In this document: piece after piece, positions 22,924 to 34,734 of the stretch
Numbering within the stretch: position 1 is the stretch's first letter
How the letters are laid out: each line of letters starts with the position of its first letter
NCBI GenBank assembly: GCA_050084985.1
Contig: JBITNC010000002.1
Span: forward strand, 10,850,001 to 10,914,000
From: Nageia nagi
Lineage: Eukaryota > Pinophyta
Reading direction: 5' to 3'
Length of the DNA stretch: 64,000 nt
Made by a program: the position numbers and the translations under genes
The notes under the pieces: generated by a model
Databases searched by the model: none
What the model was told of the DNA's origin: nothing
What the model saw: only the letters and a program-made list of their open reading frames with translations

Positions 22924-22938
22924 TTGTGTTATCAGAGG
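22924..22938 (+). other. Degenerate primer-binding-site-like motif
   Basis: TTGTGTTATCAGAGG resembles the ATTGGTATCAGAGCC site of the copia elements (427-441) with a few changes and lies just after a CA terminus. Confidence 0.45.
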
Positions 22939-24160
22939 GGTGGGTGCAAGAAGTTGGGTCCACTTTAAGGTCAAAAAGTGGAAGTGTTTTTCTTGATTTT
23001 CAAGTTTGGGTATGATTGATCTCAAAATTTGAAGTACTTAGACATGGAATCATGAAAAAGGTCGTTGGGATGAAAATGTAGTGCTCAGAGTCTAGTTTTC
23101 AAATATATAATTTATTACATTATCTGGATCATAAAATTTAAAATTCGATAGGATGAACTAAAACCATTTTTAGACCATACTATCTACAAGTTCGTCCAAC
23201 CTAATTTGACTAAAATCAAGGTATTTTTTAAATCCTTTTAAGGAAAGATACCTAACATATTAGAGCTTGTTTTGGATATTTTTCCATAATTTTTTCATCA
23301 ATAATTTTTTTGTATTAATTTTGTACCAAGCATGTTTTTGGTTTTGAAAAGTGCTCATGTTTGTCCACCATAATTTGATCTACACTTAAATCTTTTTTCA
23401 AATTTTTTTATTTTTATAGAGAATTTTGTGAAGCTTGTCCCTATATGATTTTTTTTCATAACTCCAAAAAAAATAAACTTATTAAGAAAATACGAGACCC
23501 TCATATTCCAGGTATATGGATCACTTTTACTAAAAAATAATTAAAAAATATAAAATCTTACCGAATTGTAAAAAATATATATATATTTGAAATCTATACT
23601 CTTTAATCTATAATGGGTTTTAATTTCATGAAAAAATTCTTCCAAAAACTCCATCAAACGTATGCCTAAAATTGAGATTTTCCATTAACATTGCCATGAA
23701 GATATACTTACAAGTCCAAGGCTAAGTGTTGGCTCACCAAACCTTTTTCGAGCCTAAATATGAGGCAAAATCAAAGATTCAAATATCAAGATCCCAATAT
23801 ATTGATATATGTACATATTTTAGTTCTAAATATCAGGATCCTGATATGTATTGAAATCCTAAACCTAAATCGGGATCCTGATTTTTTCAATGATGAATTT
23901 TAACTCCATCAATTTTACCCACTTCCCCTTTAAGTGGACTCAACTTTTTGCACCCACCCAAAGGTTAGTTGGGAGATCTAGTGGGCTAGATGAAAGCTTA
24001 TGGATATTGCAAGCATAAGAAAAATTATTACAAGTGTGTGATAAAAGGCCAAAAGTTCTATTATCTTCTTGAGAGTGTAATGGTTGCCAACAAAAACACT
24101 CTACCCAAAAACCTCTTGTAATATGAATGAGTTGCTTCTAGTTGAGAGCACATCATAATG
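22939..24160 (+). other. Retroelement leader-like region
   Basis: No open frame and no repeats of note. It lies between the primer-site-like motif and a gag-like segment, so it is most simply the decayed leader of that element. The related phrases TGCACCCACC and GGTGGGTGCAAG occur near its two ends (23948 and 22940) in opposite orientation. Confidence 0.35.
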
Positions 24161-24164
24161 GAAG

Positions 24165-24450
24165 ATTGTTGGATGGCCACCATGTTTGAGGATATAGAGA
24201 TCCCAAAATTTGATGATGAATATTATGCTTACTAGAGAATAAGAGTGAATACCTTCTTAATGACCAAATATCTTTGGAGCATTGTAGAAGGAAACTATGA
24301 AGAACCCCTCACATGGAGCATACTTGGAAAAGAAGAGAAGATGTTGAAAAAGGAGGAGCAATATCAAAATTTCTTAGCTCTTATATTTAAGGACATCTAT
24401 TGAAAAAAGTATTTTCCCACTCATTTCCAATTATGAAACAACTACAAGTG
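24165..24450 (+). pseudogene. Copia-type gag fragment
   Basis: Translates to ATMFEDIEIPKFDDEYYAY-stop-RIRVNTFLMTKYLWSIVEGNYEEP, the N-terminal pattern of Ty1-copia and UBN2-type gag proteins (a FDG-x-NF-x-W-KI-M-LW--VE-GYEEP arrangement). Stops interrupt it (around 24235 and 24400). It would follow the leader of the element whose LTR end is at 22923. Confidence 0.6.
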
Positions 24451-24479
24451 CATGGAGGAGAATACAAGATGCTTATGGG

Positions 24480-25180
24480 TGTGATGAGGACATTCATAGA
24501 GATTGTTTAAGTAAGGAGGAGCCTTATTCTGGATCATACTAACATTTTGGAGAGTCTTATGAAGATTCATGTTCTTGTTATGGATAACCTTGCTCTTGTT
24601 ATGGGGAGGAATATAGGTTTGAAGAGTGTTATGGTAAAGGCTCATATGGATGTAGAATCCTATTTTGAAGAGAAGGATGTGAAGAAAGGAGCCTAGTGTG
24701 AGGCCTTGTGCAACTCTCATAGAAGAGAGTAATATAGATGAACTTCTTCTTGCAGAGAAGAGAGAAGAAGGTGAAGCTTATTGTGAAACCCTCATTATTC
24801 GAGGCATGGCTTATGATGAAGGCATGAATGTTGAATTCTTTCTTAAAGAGAGAGAATATGTAGAAAAGAAAATTTACGTTGATAAATCTCTTATAGGAAT
24901 GACATGCTTAGAAAGTATTCAAATTTCCCATAAGGAGAATGAATATCTCATTGAAGAGATACACCTTCATCTTGTAGAAGAGGTGATAACATCTCAGTTC
25001 TTTGTTGAAGAGTGCTTCATGGAAGAATGTTTGTTTGCCCAAGTTGAAGACCACCGAGATGAGGTGGTTGAAGAATGTATCATGGAGGAGGGACAAGACC
25101 ATAGTTTTGTTGATGGAGCATGTCTCATAGAGGGGATATCCACACCAAAATTGGAAGAACAACTTCTCATGGAGGAGTGT
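24480..25180 (+). pseudogene. Acidic, glutamate-rich open stretch after gag
   Basis: From 24698 an open frame runs 190-odd codons. Its residues are strikingly acidic, with recurring EE, EECFMEEC and LIEE motifs, and it includes no domain I recognise. The upstream part (24480-24690) also encodes Glu, Cys, Tyr and Gly-rich peptides, but with stops. The last ~33 codons of the frame belong to a different repeat that begins at 25181, so the true protein end is lost. It may be the distal part of an unusual gag or a captured gene. Confidence 0.4.
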
Positions 25181-25950
25181 TATTGGATTACTAAATACAG
25201 AACTCTACTATCTAAACAAATCTCCACAAACCAGGAAATCCTCAGCAATATGCCTTCAGCAGTCTTTGGTAGCAAATGAATGAAATTTCATCTCGATTTG
25301 CATAGTAAAAAAACCACACCCTCCAAATTCAGCGGGTTTCCGATGATCAAAAGTTATTAGTTGTATGTATTGGGCGGATAGAGGGGCTCTGTGGAGTCGG
25401 CGAGTAAGAGAATTACGAATAACTTCTCATGGATGGAATAGATAACAGTCGAGATAACGCAGGCCTAATTCTCTCGCTGCCATTTCCTATTCAACCCCTC
25501 ATTTTGGAGGATTGCTTGAAGATGAGTAGCACCAATACCTGCACTGTTATGAAAACCAGAAGATATTGCCACCATGCTAGAGCATGAGATCTCTCCACTG
25601 CTGCCTCTATTTCACCCAGCTAGTATTCTCCTATCTTCATCATATCTCCCAAAACCTCCACGCTAGATTTCCTGAACGATGAGATGCACTGGCGTCGAAT
25701 TGCAAGCAAATGCTTACAATGGAAAGCATTTATAAGCGATGGGAATGGCATTTCATGGATGAAAACAACGGAGTGAATATTTTTTATATTTCTGGCAGGT
25801 GATGACTTGAAGTCGATTCTAAATCTTACGTAAGAGATGACCTGGCCAAATTGCATGTCATTTATGCTTTGCCTATAATGACGTGGAGGGTACACATGAT
25901 GCTATATAATTTAATAGAATAAATTTGGTAAAATACACTTTAAAATTTTA
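25181..25950 (-). pseudogene. Promoter/first-exon-like block U, copy 1 (disrupted)
   Basis: Nearly the same sequence as 29217-29880. On the minus strand a TATAAATG box (25744-25737) lies about 95 bases upstream of a double ATG (25643). The frame then reads MMKIGEY-stop-LGEIEAAVERSHALAWWQYLLVF-stop, so the copy is broken after seven codons by a TAG. It begins sharply at TATTGGATTAC, where it is joined to the acidic gag-like sequence. I do not recognise the parent gene. Confidence 0.5.
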
Positions 25951-27040
25951 CTCTTCAAAATATTTTTTTGAAATCTACAAAGTAAATAGATTTTGTATGA
26001 TTGACATTCAATATCTTTTATAAGTTTTATTGTACGATTGCTTGTTATTTATCTATGACTTCATTCTTCGAAAGAAAGAAAGAAAGAAATTTTATTAAGT
26101 TTTTGGGAGATCGATGGATGATTCTAAGTGTACATTGTATCATTCTTAGTGGAATTTGAGCATGGGACACTCTCTGAAATAGGGTCACACCATGACTAAT
26201 TCAACCAATAAATTATAACACAATGTACTCCCTACAAGATGCCTAAGTCAACGAATAAATTCAATACAAATATTCTATACTTATGATCTCTTTGCAATTG
26301 ATAACAATCTCTCATCTTCTATCTTTAAAGAAAAATAGAGATATATATAACTAATAGTTATATTAAAAAATAAATAAAATTATCATCTCTAAATTTTAGA
26401 ACCCTAAAAACCACACTTTTACATCTTATAATTTTTTGCAATAAAATATTATCTTATTACATGATAGATATAAAAAAAATAACAAATTCAAACATCACCA
26501 TTACAATTAAATAACATTTTCCTTTTTAATAAATCTATTTACAATTAATATTACAAAAGTAAATGCTAGAAGAAAAATATTCATGTTGATAGCATGCTGG
26601 AGACAATTCAAGAGCCGGGCCGACGAGGTTTAACGAATTTAAATATGCACGCATCTTAGCCATTGTTCGTATGAACTAATTCTTAATGACTATAATATTA
26701 AGTAATATAGTATTTGTGTGGAGAATATACTAAATAATAATAAGAATTTATTATTGAATGAGAGACAGTGGTAGAGAATAGTCACAATATGTTAATGGCA
26801 TGTGCCAGAAGCCAATAATGGTGCCGGCTAGGTTTAATAAGTTTAAATAATGTATTATTTGTAAGGTCACCGAAGAGGAAGCAGGCACAAATGTAATGTT
26901 AGGTGATTGTAGAAAGTAGTGCCAATGCTGGTGCCGGCTGCATTTGAAATGAGTCCCATAGAAATTGTTACGTTGGTTATGTGAAAAGTTTTTTGAGTTC
27001 CATGACATATATTGTACTTTCATACAATTGTTTCATAGAT
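25951..27040. other. AT-rich DNA with short GC-rich islands
   Basis: No gene. A (GAAA)n microsatellite lies at about 26068-26087. Two GCCGG-containing segments at 26610-26640 and 26820-26940 stand out from AT-rich surroundings. The 26960-27040 part resembles 38925-38990. Confidence 0.4.
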
Positions 27041-27290
27041 TACTTTTGATTTCACATAGACATTAATAAACTTTTTTTTAGACATTAATAAACTTTCTTT
27101 CTTTCTTTCTTCGACATAACAATTTAAACTTTTTAGACAATTATTTTTTTAATGATGTAAATTTAACATGTAGAAAATTGTTTCTCTTATTTATTATATA
27201 TAATAGTTGTTAGTAATATAAAAACTATTATGGTATATATATATAATATTTTTCATCATATCAAATTATATATGTATATGTAATTATATT
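27041..27290. repeat. Duplicated AT-rich block V, copy 1
   Basis: Contains a (CTTT)n microsatellite at 27094-27111 and a TTCGACATAAC-to-TTTTTTAATG stretch that recurs at 38985-39035 and, more diverged, at 29955-30085. No coding content. Confidence 0.5.
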
Positions 27291-27294
27291 AGAA

Positions 27295-27480
27295 AAGTTA
27301 AGTGAAGGGTAGTTAAAACTCTCCATTAAAATACGGGAATTTATGTTCAAATCCTATTCACTGCAACAAGTGAACATAATTACAAATCCTAATAAATGAT
27401 GAAAGGTGCAAAGGTGCGAGTCTCAAATGAATTTGATAGAATAGACATGACCCTTCGATCTTGGTAACTTAGCCTAAGCT
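27295..27480 (+). repeat. SINE-like segment, copy 2
   Basis: Shares AACATAATTACAAATCCTAA and the TTCAAATC B-box-like motif with 13020-13200. No poly(A) tail or target duplication could be made out. Confidence 0.3.
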
Positions 27481-28229
27481 ACTTTCATATATAAATATAT
27501 ATATTACAATAAATAAGATAAACTATGGAATACAATAGAACAATGAAGGATAAAAGGATAGACTTGGGCCAAAACAATTTTAAGAAACACTATCAAACTC
27601 AATATAGAAATAATTCTAACTTCATAATTAAATTAAAATGGATTGTTAATTCTTCGAATTTCCTTCTTAAAACTTAAATTTCGCAAAACTCAAAATATTT
27701 GAATTTAATATGTAATTTGAATAAGATTATTGTATTTATTATTTTCTTTAGATATTTATTAGTATGGAATTGATGCAATAATATTAATTACAATTTTTTT
27801 AATTAAATATTTTTTATTTCTTAAAAACTTAAGATTTTTTTTACAATTTTTTTTAAATTTAGCTATATAAATATTTTAAGTGGTTTAATTGTATATTACA
27901 TTTTATTATTGAAGGTCATATGATCTTCAATTTAATAAATAGATGACAATGAGACCTTTTAATAGATCAAAGAATACATATTAATCCATTTGCACCATAA
28001 ATTCCATGTCCCTTCTCATAAGCCATGATGTATTTGGATTAGAAGTGGCAACAAGATACCCCATGCTAAACTATGAACCCAAGCTTAAATACTCTTGGCT
28101 CTCACCCTATGTATCCATGATTTATATAGTTAACCAATGATAGGTCTTCACTCACTTGAGTTGAATTACACATCATATTTTAGATTATTTGGGCCCTGTA
28201 TCTAGAACCCAAATAAGAATCTTTCATCT
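27481..28229. repeat. Duplicated AT-rich block W, copy 2
   Basis: 27540-27760 matches 13240-13460, and 27760-27930 matches 30770-30960. Beyond 27930 the DNA is anonymous. No gene. Confidence 0.5.
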
Positions 28230-29060
28230 GGATAATTTTATGCAAAGATTATTATATAAGAGTCCATGAAAAGATATTTTAGTTTATCATTCCTCTAAAA
28301 TCTATGGGGGACTACAAGAAATATGATTGTTTGATTGGAGGTGAAAGAAAAGTTTCTTCAACATATATTAAAAATTAGTAATGAAATCTAAAGCTGTGTA
28401 ATTCATGTAATGTGTTGATTGAGAGGGTTGTAAGATTAATTCTTATCTTGTATTGATTATAGTGGAGTATAGACCTATGGTTTTGAAACTTTTGAGGATA
28501 ATTACAATTTAAACTAAGATTAAGGTTTGAACCAATATATTATTCCCTTAATATTTTTCATGTTACTAATATTATCCAACCATTTATAATAATAATTTCA
28601 CTCATAATACGCATTAATTAAAGAAAAACTTATAAAAATACTCGTATAAATTCATGAAATTACAAAAATATCTCTCAATCTATGGAAATTACAAAAATAT
28701 CTCCATTCTTCAAAAATTTTCAAAATTATAAGATTACCCTTACTTTTTTTCTTGCCTATAAAATATTATAAAATTTTAAGTTATTATAAACATTTTAGTT
28801 TTTATGAAATTTTTAAGTTATTTTGAAAAAAACTGAAAATATTTCAATATGTATTTCATAATAAATAAAATTATATAATCTAGTAAATAAAGACGAAAAA
28901 ACAACTAAACTTATATAAGTATTTTTCAAGTTTCCCTTAAGTAAACCACCTTAACTCAAAAAATTATAATAAAATAAAATAATCAACACATACATATCTT
29001 CTCTATTTTCTTATTACATAATTTTCATTGACAATATAACTTCCAATTAATTTTTTAATT
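28230..29060. repeat. Duplicated block R1, copy 2
   Basis: 28240-28600 matches both 12640-13010 and 37560-37930. The match with the latter continues to the TTACAACGCATAG landmark at about 29066 (38463 in the other copy). In the two LINE-like copies R1 lies upstream of the endonuclease, so it may be a LINE 5' region or flanking DNA. No open frame. Confidence 0.6.
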
Positions 29061-29880
29061 ACATTCTTACAACGCATAGAGCAGTTATATGAGGCAGTCT
29101 CCCATGTGCGCCTTTTCGACAAACAATGTGGAAAGATGAAGAGGCCAATTTACAGTCACGAAGAGCAACACACGCGGAGAAGATAGAAAATCGGATAAAT
29201 AACCTCTTTTTCTTTTTTATTGGATTACTAAATACAGAACTCCACAAACCAGGAAATCCTCTACAATCTGCCTTCAGTAGTCTTTGGTAGAAAATGAAAG
29301 AAATCTCAGATCGGTTTGGACAGTAAAACCACGACACCCTCAAAATTCAGGGGGTTTCCAATGATCAAAAGTCAATAGTTGTATGTTTTGGGCGACATAG
29401 AGGGGCTCTGCGGAGTCGGCGAGTAAGAGAATTGGGAATAACTCCTCATGGACGGAATAGATAACAGTCGAGAGAACGCAGGCCTGATTCTCCCGCTACC
29501 ATTTTCTATTCCACTCCTCATTTTGGAGGACTGCCTGAAGATGAGCAGCACCAATACCTGCACTGCCAAGAAAACCAGAAGATATTGCCACCATGCCAGA
29601 TCATGAGATCTCTCCACTGCTGCCTCTATTTCACCCAGCGAGTATTCTCCTACCTTCATCATATCTGCCCAAATCCCCACGCTAGATTTGCTTAACGATG
29701 AGATGGACTGGAATGGGATAGCAAGCAAATGCTTACGATGAAATGCATTTATAGGCGATGTGAATGGCATTCAATGGATGAAAACCATATTTTATATTTG
29801 TGGCAGGTGATGAGGAAGTCCATTCTAAATCTTACATAAGAGATGACACATGATGTTATATAATAGAATAAATTTAGTAA
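29061..29880 (-). pseudogene. Promoter/first-exon-like block U, copy 2 (most intact)
   Basis: The minus strand has a TATA-like box (TATAAATG, 29753-29746) and, about 85 bases on, a double ATG at 29662. It opens a 96-codon frame to 29372. The predicted peptide begins MMKVGEYSLGEIEAAVERS, then a 20-residue hydrophobic segment within WWQYLLVFLAVQVLVLLIF, then a basic Ser/Arg-rich tail ending SMSPKTYNY. This could be a signal-anchor first exon or a small membrane protein. I do not recognise the family. Copies at 25181 (nonsense-broken) and 38458 (most of it deleted) suggest a captured and duplicated gene fragment rather than a working gene. Confidence 0.45.
29746..29753 (-). promoter_or_regulatory. 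TATA-box-like element of block U
   Basis: TATAAATG on the minus strand, conserved in copy 1 at 25737-25744, at a distance from the ATG typical of a plant core promoter with a short 5' leader. Confidence 0.4.
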
Positions 29881-31200
29881 AATACACTTGAAAATTTTTA
29901 CTCTTCAAAGAGTTTTTTTTGAGACACGTAAGCAATGAGATCTTTTATCATTTTGATGTTTTTCGACAATATAAATTGTGGAATGTTGTGATTTGCTTCT
30001 AGAACCGTTTTATAAAGCAAGTTCCATGGAAATTTCTTAGACATTATTTAGTTGAACTCTTTCACAAATGTCTTTTTTAATGATATAAATTTGATATATA
30101 AAAAATTGTTGTTTATTATATATAACAATTGTTCGCAATACAAAAAAATATTGTTCACGATTGATTATATTTGTATAGGTTGATTGTAAATTAAAATAAA
30201 TTAGTAATAAAACGAAAACTATTAGACTATGCATATATTGTTAATGCTTTGATATTTCAAGTGAATTGGCATCAATCCCAACACTGAACATCGATTTCTC
30301 AAAATTCGAAATATGTTTAAGAAAGTTATCTTCAAGGGTAAGGTCCCATGAGGGGCTACATGATCTATTTTCATGGAGGAGGAGGTCTCATGAAACAAAA
30401 TTACTTATGCTATAGGATTAATTTGAATTTGCTCCTAAAAAGTAACAACAACTATTTTTCAGGGTTGCTTATTTTGGCTGGTAGCCCCACCCGCTTAAAA
30501 AATTTAGGAATTTTTTAGGAAAGTTTTATGCCACTTGTTAATCATCTAACAAATTTTGACCTAAATAAAATGAAAGGAAAAAATCATAAAAATAAAATAT
30601 TCTTTAAATTTTGAAGCTGAAATGCACACTTAATTCATGAGACCATTAGCTTAAAACTATTCCTAAAAATTCTACTTTTTACAAAATCCCCCTCCATGGG
30701 ACCATACCTTAAGGCACATAAAATTTGAGTTTAGTAATAAGATTATTGTATTTGTTATTTTTTAAAATATTTATTAGTATGGAATTGGTGCAATAAAAAT
30801 TAATTGTATTTTATAAAATTAAATAGAGTAACTTTTTGCTTCTTAAAGATTTAAATAATTTTTCTTTACAATTTTTTTTAAAACTTGGGTAAATAAATAT
30901 TTAAGGTGGCATTCTATCATGTTTGGAAAGTAGTTTAATTATTTACTATTGAAGATGATATTCTTATATTTACAAGAAAATGAAATTTAGAAATTTTACA
31001 TATTGTAGCATAAAATAATATTACTTATTTAATTAAATAATATTAGCTCTTTGCAAAATATAAGATGAAATAAATTGGGTTTTTTTACATGTATTAAATA
31101 TACAAGAATTTGACTCAAGTAAAATATTATTAGTTTTTTCAAGATTAATTTATATTATAAAAAGTTAATATATGAAAATTATTTCATATTATAATATATC
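29881..31200. repeat. Duplicated blocks V and W, copy 3, and AT-rich DNA
   Basis: 29955-30240 is a diverged block V, and 30240-30300 plus 30720-30960 match block W pieces. The intervening 30300-30715 is not found elsewhere in the window and seems to be inserted in W. No gene. Confidence 0.45.
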
Positions 31201-31209
31201 AATCTTGAA

Positions 31210-31450
31210 AATACTATGAATTGACGGATAGGGAAGTTAGAGAGGTCGGTAGTTCAAAGCTCTCGAATACAAGAGGCCCAAGTTCAAAACGCTCTGCCCC
31301 TAAAAGTTGAAACATTCCTAAAATCCTATCCAGTTGATGGTAGGTGCAAATGAGGCTGAGATTTTGACAACATGGATGCCCCTCAGTCTTAGCTCTAAGA
31401 TTAAGAGTTCATGGTGCCCTCTATCAGGGAACAGACCTTCAACAACAAAA
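31210..31450 (+). repeat. Possible SINE-like or tRNA-derived segment
   Basis: GC content rises here. AGTTCAAAGCTCTCGAAT and AAGTTCAAAACGCTC resemble decayed B boxes, and the GTTGATGGTAGGTGC phrase also occurs in related form near 13170. No tRNA cloverleaf could be drawn. Confidence 0.25.
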
Positions 31451-31565
31451 AAATATTGAAAATACTACTAAAAATTTCTTGAAAATATTTATTGAATATA
31501 ATAATATTACAATATCTACTTGGGATTTGGTGAATCTTGGGTTTGGAAACTCTCAATTGTTGTAA

Positions 31566-31682
31566 AAGGAGTCCAAGGTTCAAATACCACTCCTTATAGA
31601 TAGAGGGAGTCCTAGGTTCAAATACCACCCCTTATAGATAAAGAGAGTCATAGCTTCATATTTCATCCCTTACAAATCTATA
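31566..31682. repeat. Three ~38-bp tandem units
   Basis: Units start GGAGTCCAAGGTTCAAATAC, GGAGTCCTAGGTTCAAATAC and AGAGTCATAGCTTCATATTT and end with CCTTATAGATA or CCTTACAAATC. The third unit is the most diverged. Confidence 0.75.
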
Positions 31683-33066
31683 AATATGAACTAAATGTCA
31701 TAGATGCATAATAGTTCCTAATGCAAAATGTTTGGAGAACCTTTCAAAATCTCACATAGCCATAATAAATAAATAATATTACATATAATTATTAATTTCA
31801 TTATATAACTCATTCAAAATTTCTTCCAAATCATTACATTGGACATTATACAAGTTTGGAAGGTTATGGAAAATTTAAATAAATAGAGTTAAAGATAAAG
31901 GTAGGTTTCTAAGTTTGTTAGCTTCAATAAAGTATTTACAAACACAAACTTAACCAAAACACTATCAATTCAAGCCTCCACGCTTTTAATCATAGAAATT
32001 TCAAAGAAATAATATGTTTCTTTATCCCAAATTAATTAAAAAATTTAAACTATAAGAATTATTAGGGCAAAGATCAATCTATCTTCAACCTCACTCTAGC
32101 TAAAGACTCTCTAAGGTAGTTTCTTTTCAAAAATTTCTTGATTTTTCATGATCAAGCTTTAATAAAATAGTGATAGTTACGATGACATTAAGATGGAAGA
32201 GTTAGATTCTTGTACTAGATCTTGGAGGATTGTAGAGAAGTGGCATCCTAAGCTTTATGGATATGAGATATAGGAAACTATTTTTGGAAAAGATTTTTTT
32301 ATTGTTACAACTTATTGTAAACCTTTTGATGATGGTGTTGTAGTTTCCAACATGAAGGAATTGGATTTCCCAACTTAGGTGCCTTTTCTTGGTCCAAAGT
32401 TTAACACTAACTATGTCAAGTTAGTTGTTTGTGTTTGTAGAATTTTAGCAATATTTATTCTCTTCCAAAAAAGATAGATAAACATTATTATGAGGGAACT
32501 TGGTAACCCTTCCTATTCTAACACATTTTGGAAGGAGTTATGATAATGCCCAAAGTAATGTTAAAAGAATAATATAGTTTTAGAACTATGCAATGTGTGG
32601 GAGTGGAAGACTACATATGTTTTGACAAGGTGGAAATGTTGTGGTGTTTATATACAATCTATGTTGAAACAAGTAGAATTATATTTTATTATATCCTTTT
32701 AAGAACTTACATGAATGTTGTCTACACATGTACAACCATGCCTGTGACTTAATATGCTTAATGATATTTTAGCCTTCCTTGATATGATACTAGAAATTTC
32801 ATGTACCCTTGACTTTGCTTACTTTCAAAATTTGAGGAGTATGAGGGAAAATAACTATTCATACTCAAGAATAGATAACTTATTTTTTCAAGGTTATAAG
32901 TATTATTTAAATTTGGAGGATCTAAATCTATATTTATGTATTATTTCTCTCTATTTTTCAATCTTCTCTCTTTAAGATAGAAAATAGAACATAGCATAAT
33001 AAAAAAAGCTTAGTGATTTTACTATACAACTTAATTAAATAAGAAATAATAATTCAAATACTTAAT

Positions 33067-33068
<2 letters not shown>
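31683..33068. other. Intergenic, nothing recognised
   Basis: AT-rich. The segment 32190-32560 is slightly less AT-rich and contains short open frames, but with no motif I could identify. Confidence 0.4.

Positions 33069-33099
<31 letters not shown>
33069..33099. repeat. (AT)n microsatellite
   Basis: About fifteen uninterrupted AT dinucleotides. Confidence 0.95.
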
Positions 33100-33100
<1 letters not shown>

Positions 33101-33800
33101 TTTTAGAAAAACTTTGATAGGTCCTATAAACAAAGGGAATTAAAAGGACATTAAAAGAGTTATCGATCTATCTATACATTTGCAACTCTTTGTAATATTA
33201 TCTTCAATAACTTCTCTATCCTTTTAAACCTACTTGAATATCTTCTATTTAATCCAATTCATAACTATTAAGTGTTTCTCTTCAGATCCTAAAAATGGAC
33301 CATCTTTAACTAGTGAATTTACAACGCCAAAGACCAATTAGTTGATATTTGAGAAATGGAATATTAACAATATTTTTTTTTTACATTTGTAATATTTATA
33401 TGATACACAAAAACATGATCTTCCTAAATAACACATATATGAAATGTTTTCACACTTTTATTTCAGTAATGAGAATGTTAAGTTCTAGCTTCATACAAAC
33501 TCACACATTATTATCTGAAAATGGCTAGTCGTGAAGTGTGAAGAATTATGAGATATACATGAACATATAAATTATTTTTGATCTTTTTGTACTTTTATAA
33601 TTTTATATAAGTATAATATTTTTTTATCTCCTTACTTGTGTGTGCAAACTACCATAATTTCTTCTTTGTACCTTTTAAGCCCAAGTTAAATGATGTGATA
33701 ATAGATTTTATTCTTTACATATTTTTTGTCAAGGTTAACTCATGCAATAATTATTTTTTTCTATATATATTTTATGCTAAGGTTAAATCACTAAACTAAA
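33100..33800. other. Intergenic, nothing recognised
   Basis: AT-rich anonymous DNA with no open frame of interest. Confidence 0.4.
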
Positions 33801-33805
33801 ACTAG

Positions 33806-34032
33806 GCTTTAGGGGTAGTTTTAAACTGCCCCTAAAGCCCTTTAGTGGTGGTTAGTCATCCAATATCTATGAAGTCATCACTAAAAATTGGGTGCTTACA
33901 TCGATGATTTAGAACCCCTTGTGTATGATCCTAGAAACCATTATCTTAAGGGTTTAAAACCACTTAAGTAAAATTAGGTGGTTTTACCTTAAGGGCCCTA
34001 AGAGGGTAGTTTAAAACCACCCTTAAAAGTTT
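33806..34032. mobile_element. Foldback/MITE-like element
   Basis: The left end is a 14-bp stem hairpin, GGCTTTAGGGGTAG then loop then CTGCCCCTAAAGCC, with one mismatch. The right end has a related, weaker hairpin, GAGGGTAG through CCACCCTTA. The two ends are also inverted copies of each other, and a third inverted pair (GTTTAAAACCACTTAAG and AGGTGGTTTTACCTTAAGG) lies between. The ~230-bp size and nested terminal inverted repeats suit a non-autonomous element. No target duplication could be fixed. Confidence 0.5.
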
Positions 34033-34734
34033 TGAATTTTATTTTTTAAATAAGAGCATGAAATTGGGTTAGTTCTAAGTGGATGATTTAATCTTAAAAT
34101 TTCATAGGTTGATAATGTTATATCCTACCAAACACATTCTTAACATTATTATTTATTCTTTTTATGATGTTTGTTGGATGAAAACATCATGAAAATAACA
34201 AAGAATAAGATTAAGAATATTTTTGGTAAGAAATAACATAGTTATCAACTTATGGATTTTTAAAATTAAATCATCCATTCAAAATCAATTCAATTTTACT
34301 CTTATTTATGTAGTACTCTTTACAAGTATTTTTTTCTATGTTGTAAATACTTCATATAATTTAAAATGTATAAGTTGTCTTAACTAACTCGTTGAATATT
34401 TTCAAATGATTATAATTAAGATTGATTAGCTCTTGTTGATAATTGAATATATGAACTTTCATCCTAAAATATAAAAATATTAAAGTGTCTAAATCATAGA
34501 GAAGTTTTAAATATAAAATCTAGTATGATCCTTCCAACTCCCTAATTTAAGCTATCTTAAATAGTAAGAAGTGATTTTCACTAGGATGTTATTATGATAA
34601 ATATTCTAATAGACATGTATGCCAAGTTTGGGAACATACATAAGGCCTATGTACTATTTGATAAAATGCAACACAGAGATGTATAATCTCATAGATTGTA
34701 ATGATCATTGAATATCAAAAAATTTGAAGTTGCA
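34033..34734. other. Intergenic, nothing recognised
   Basis: AT-rich. GTTAAGAATGTGTTTGGTAGG-like phrases occur in both orientations near 34120-34230, suggesting another small inverted pair. Confidence 0.35.

Noticed and set aside
31210-31450. tRNA gene
   Set aside because: B-box-like motifs are present, but no cloverleaf, anticodon arm or acceptor stem could be formed. Kept only as a weak SINE-like call.
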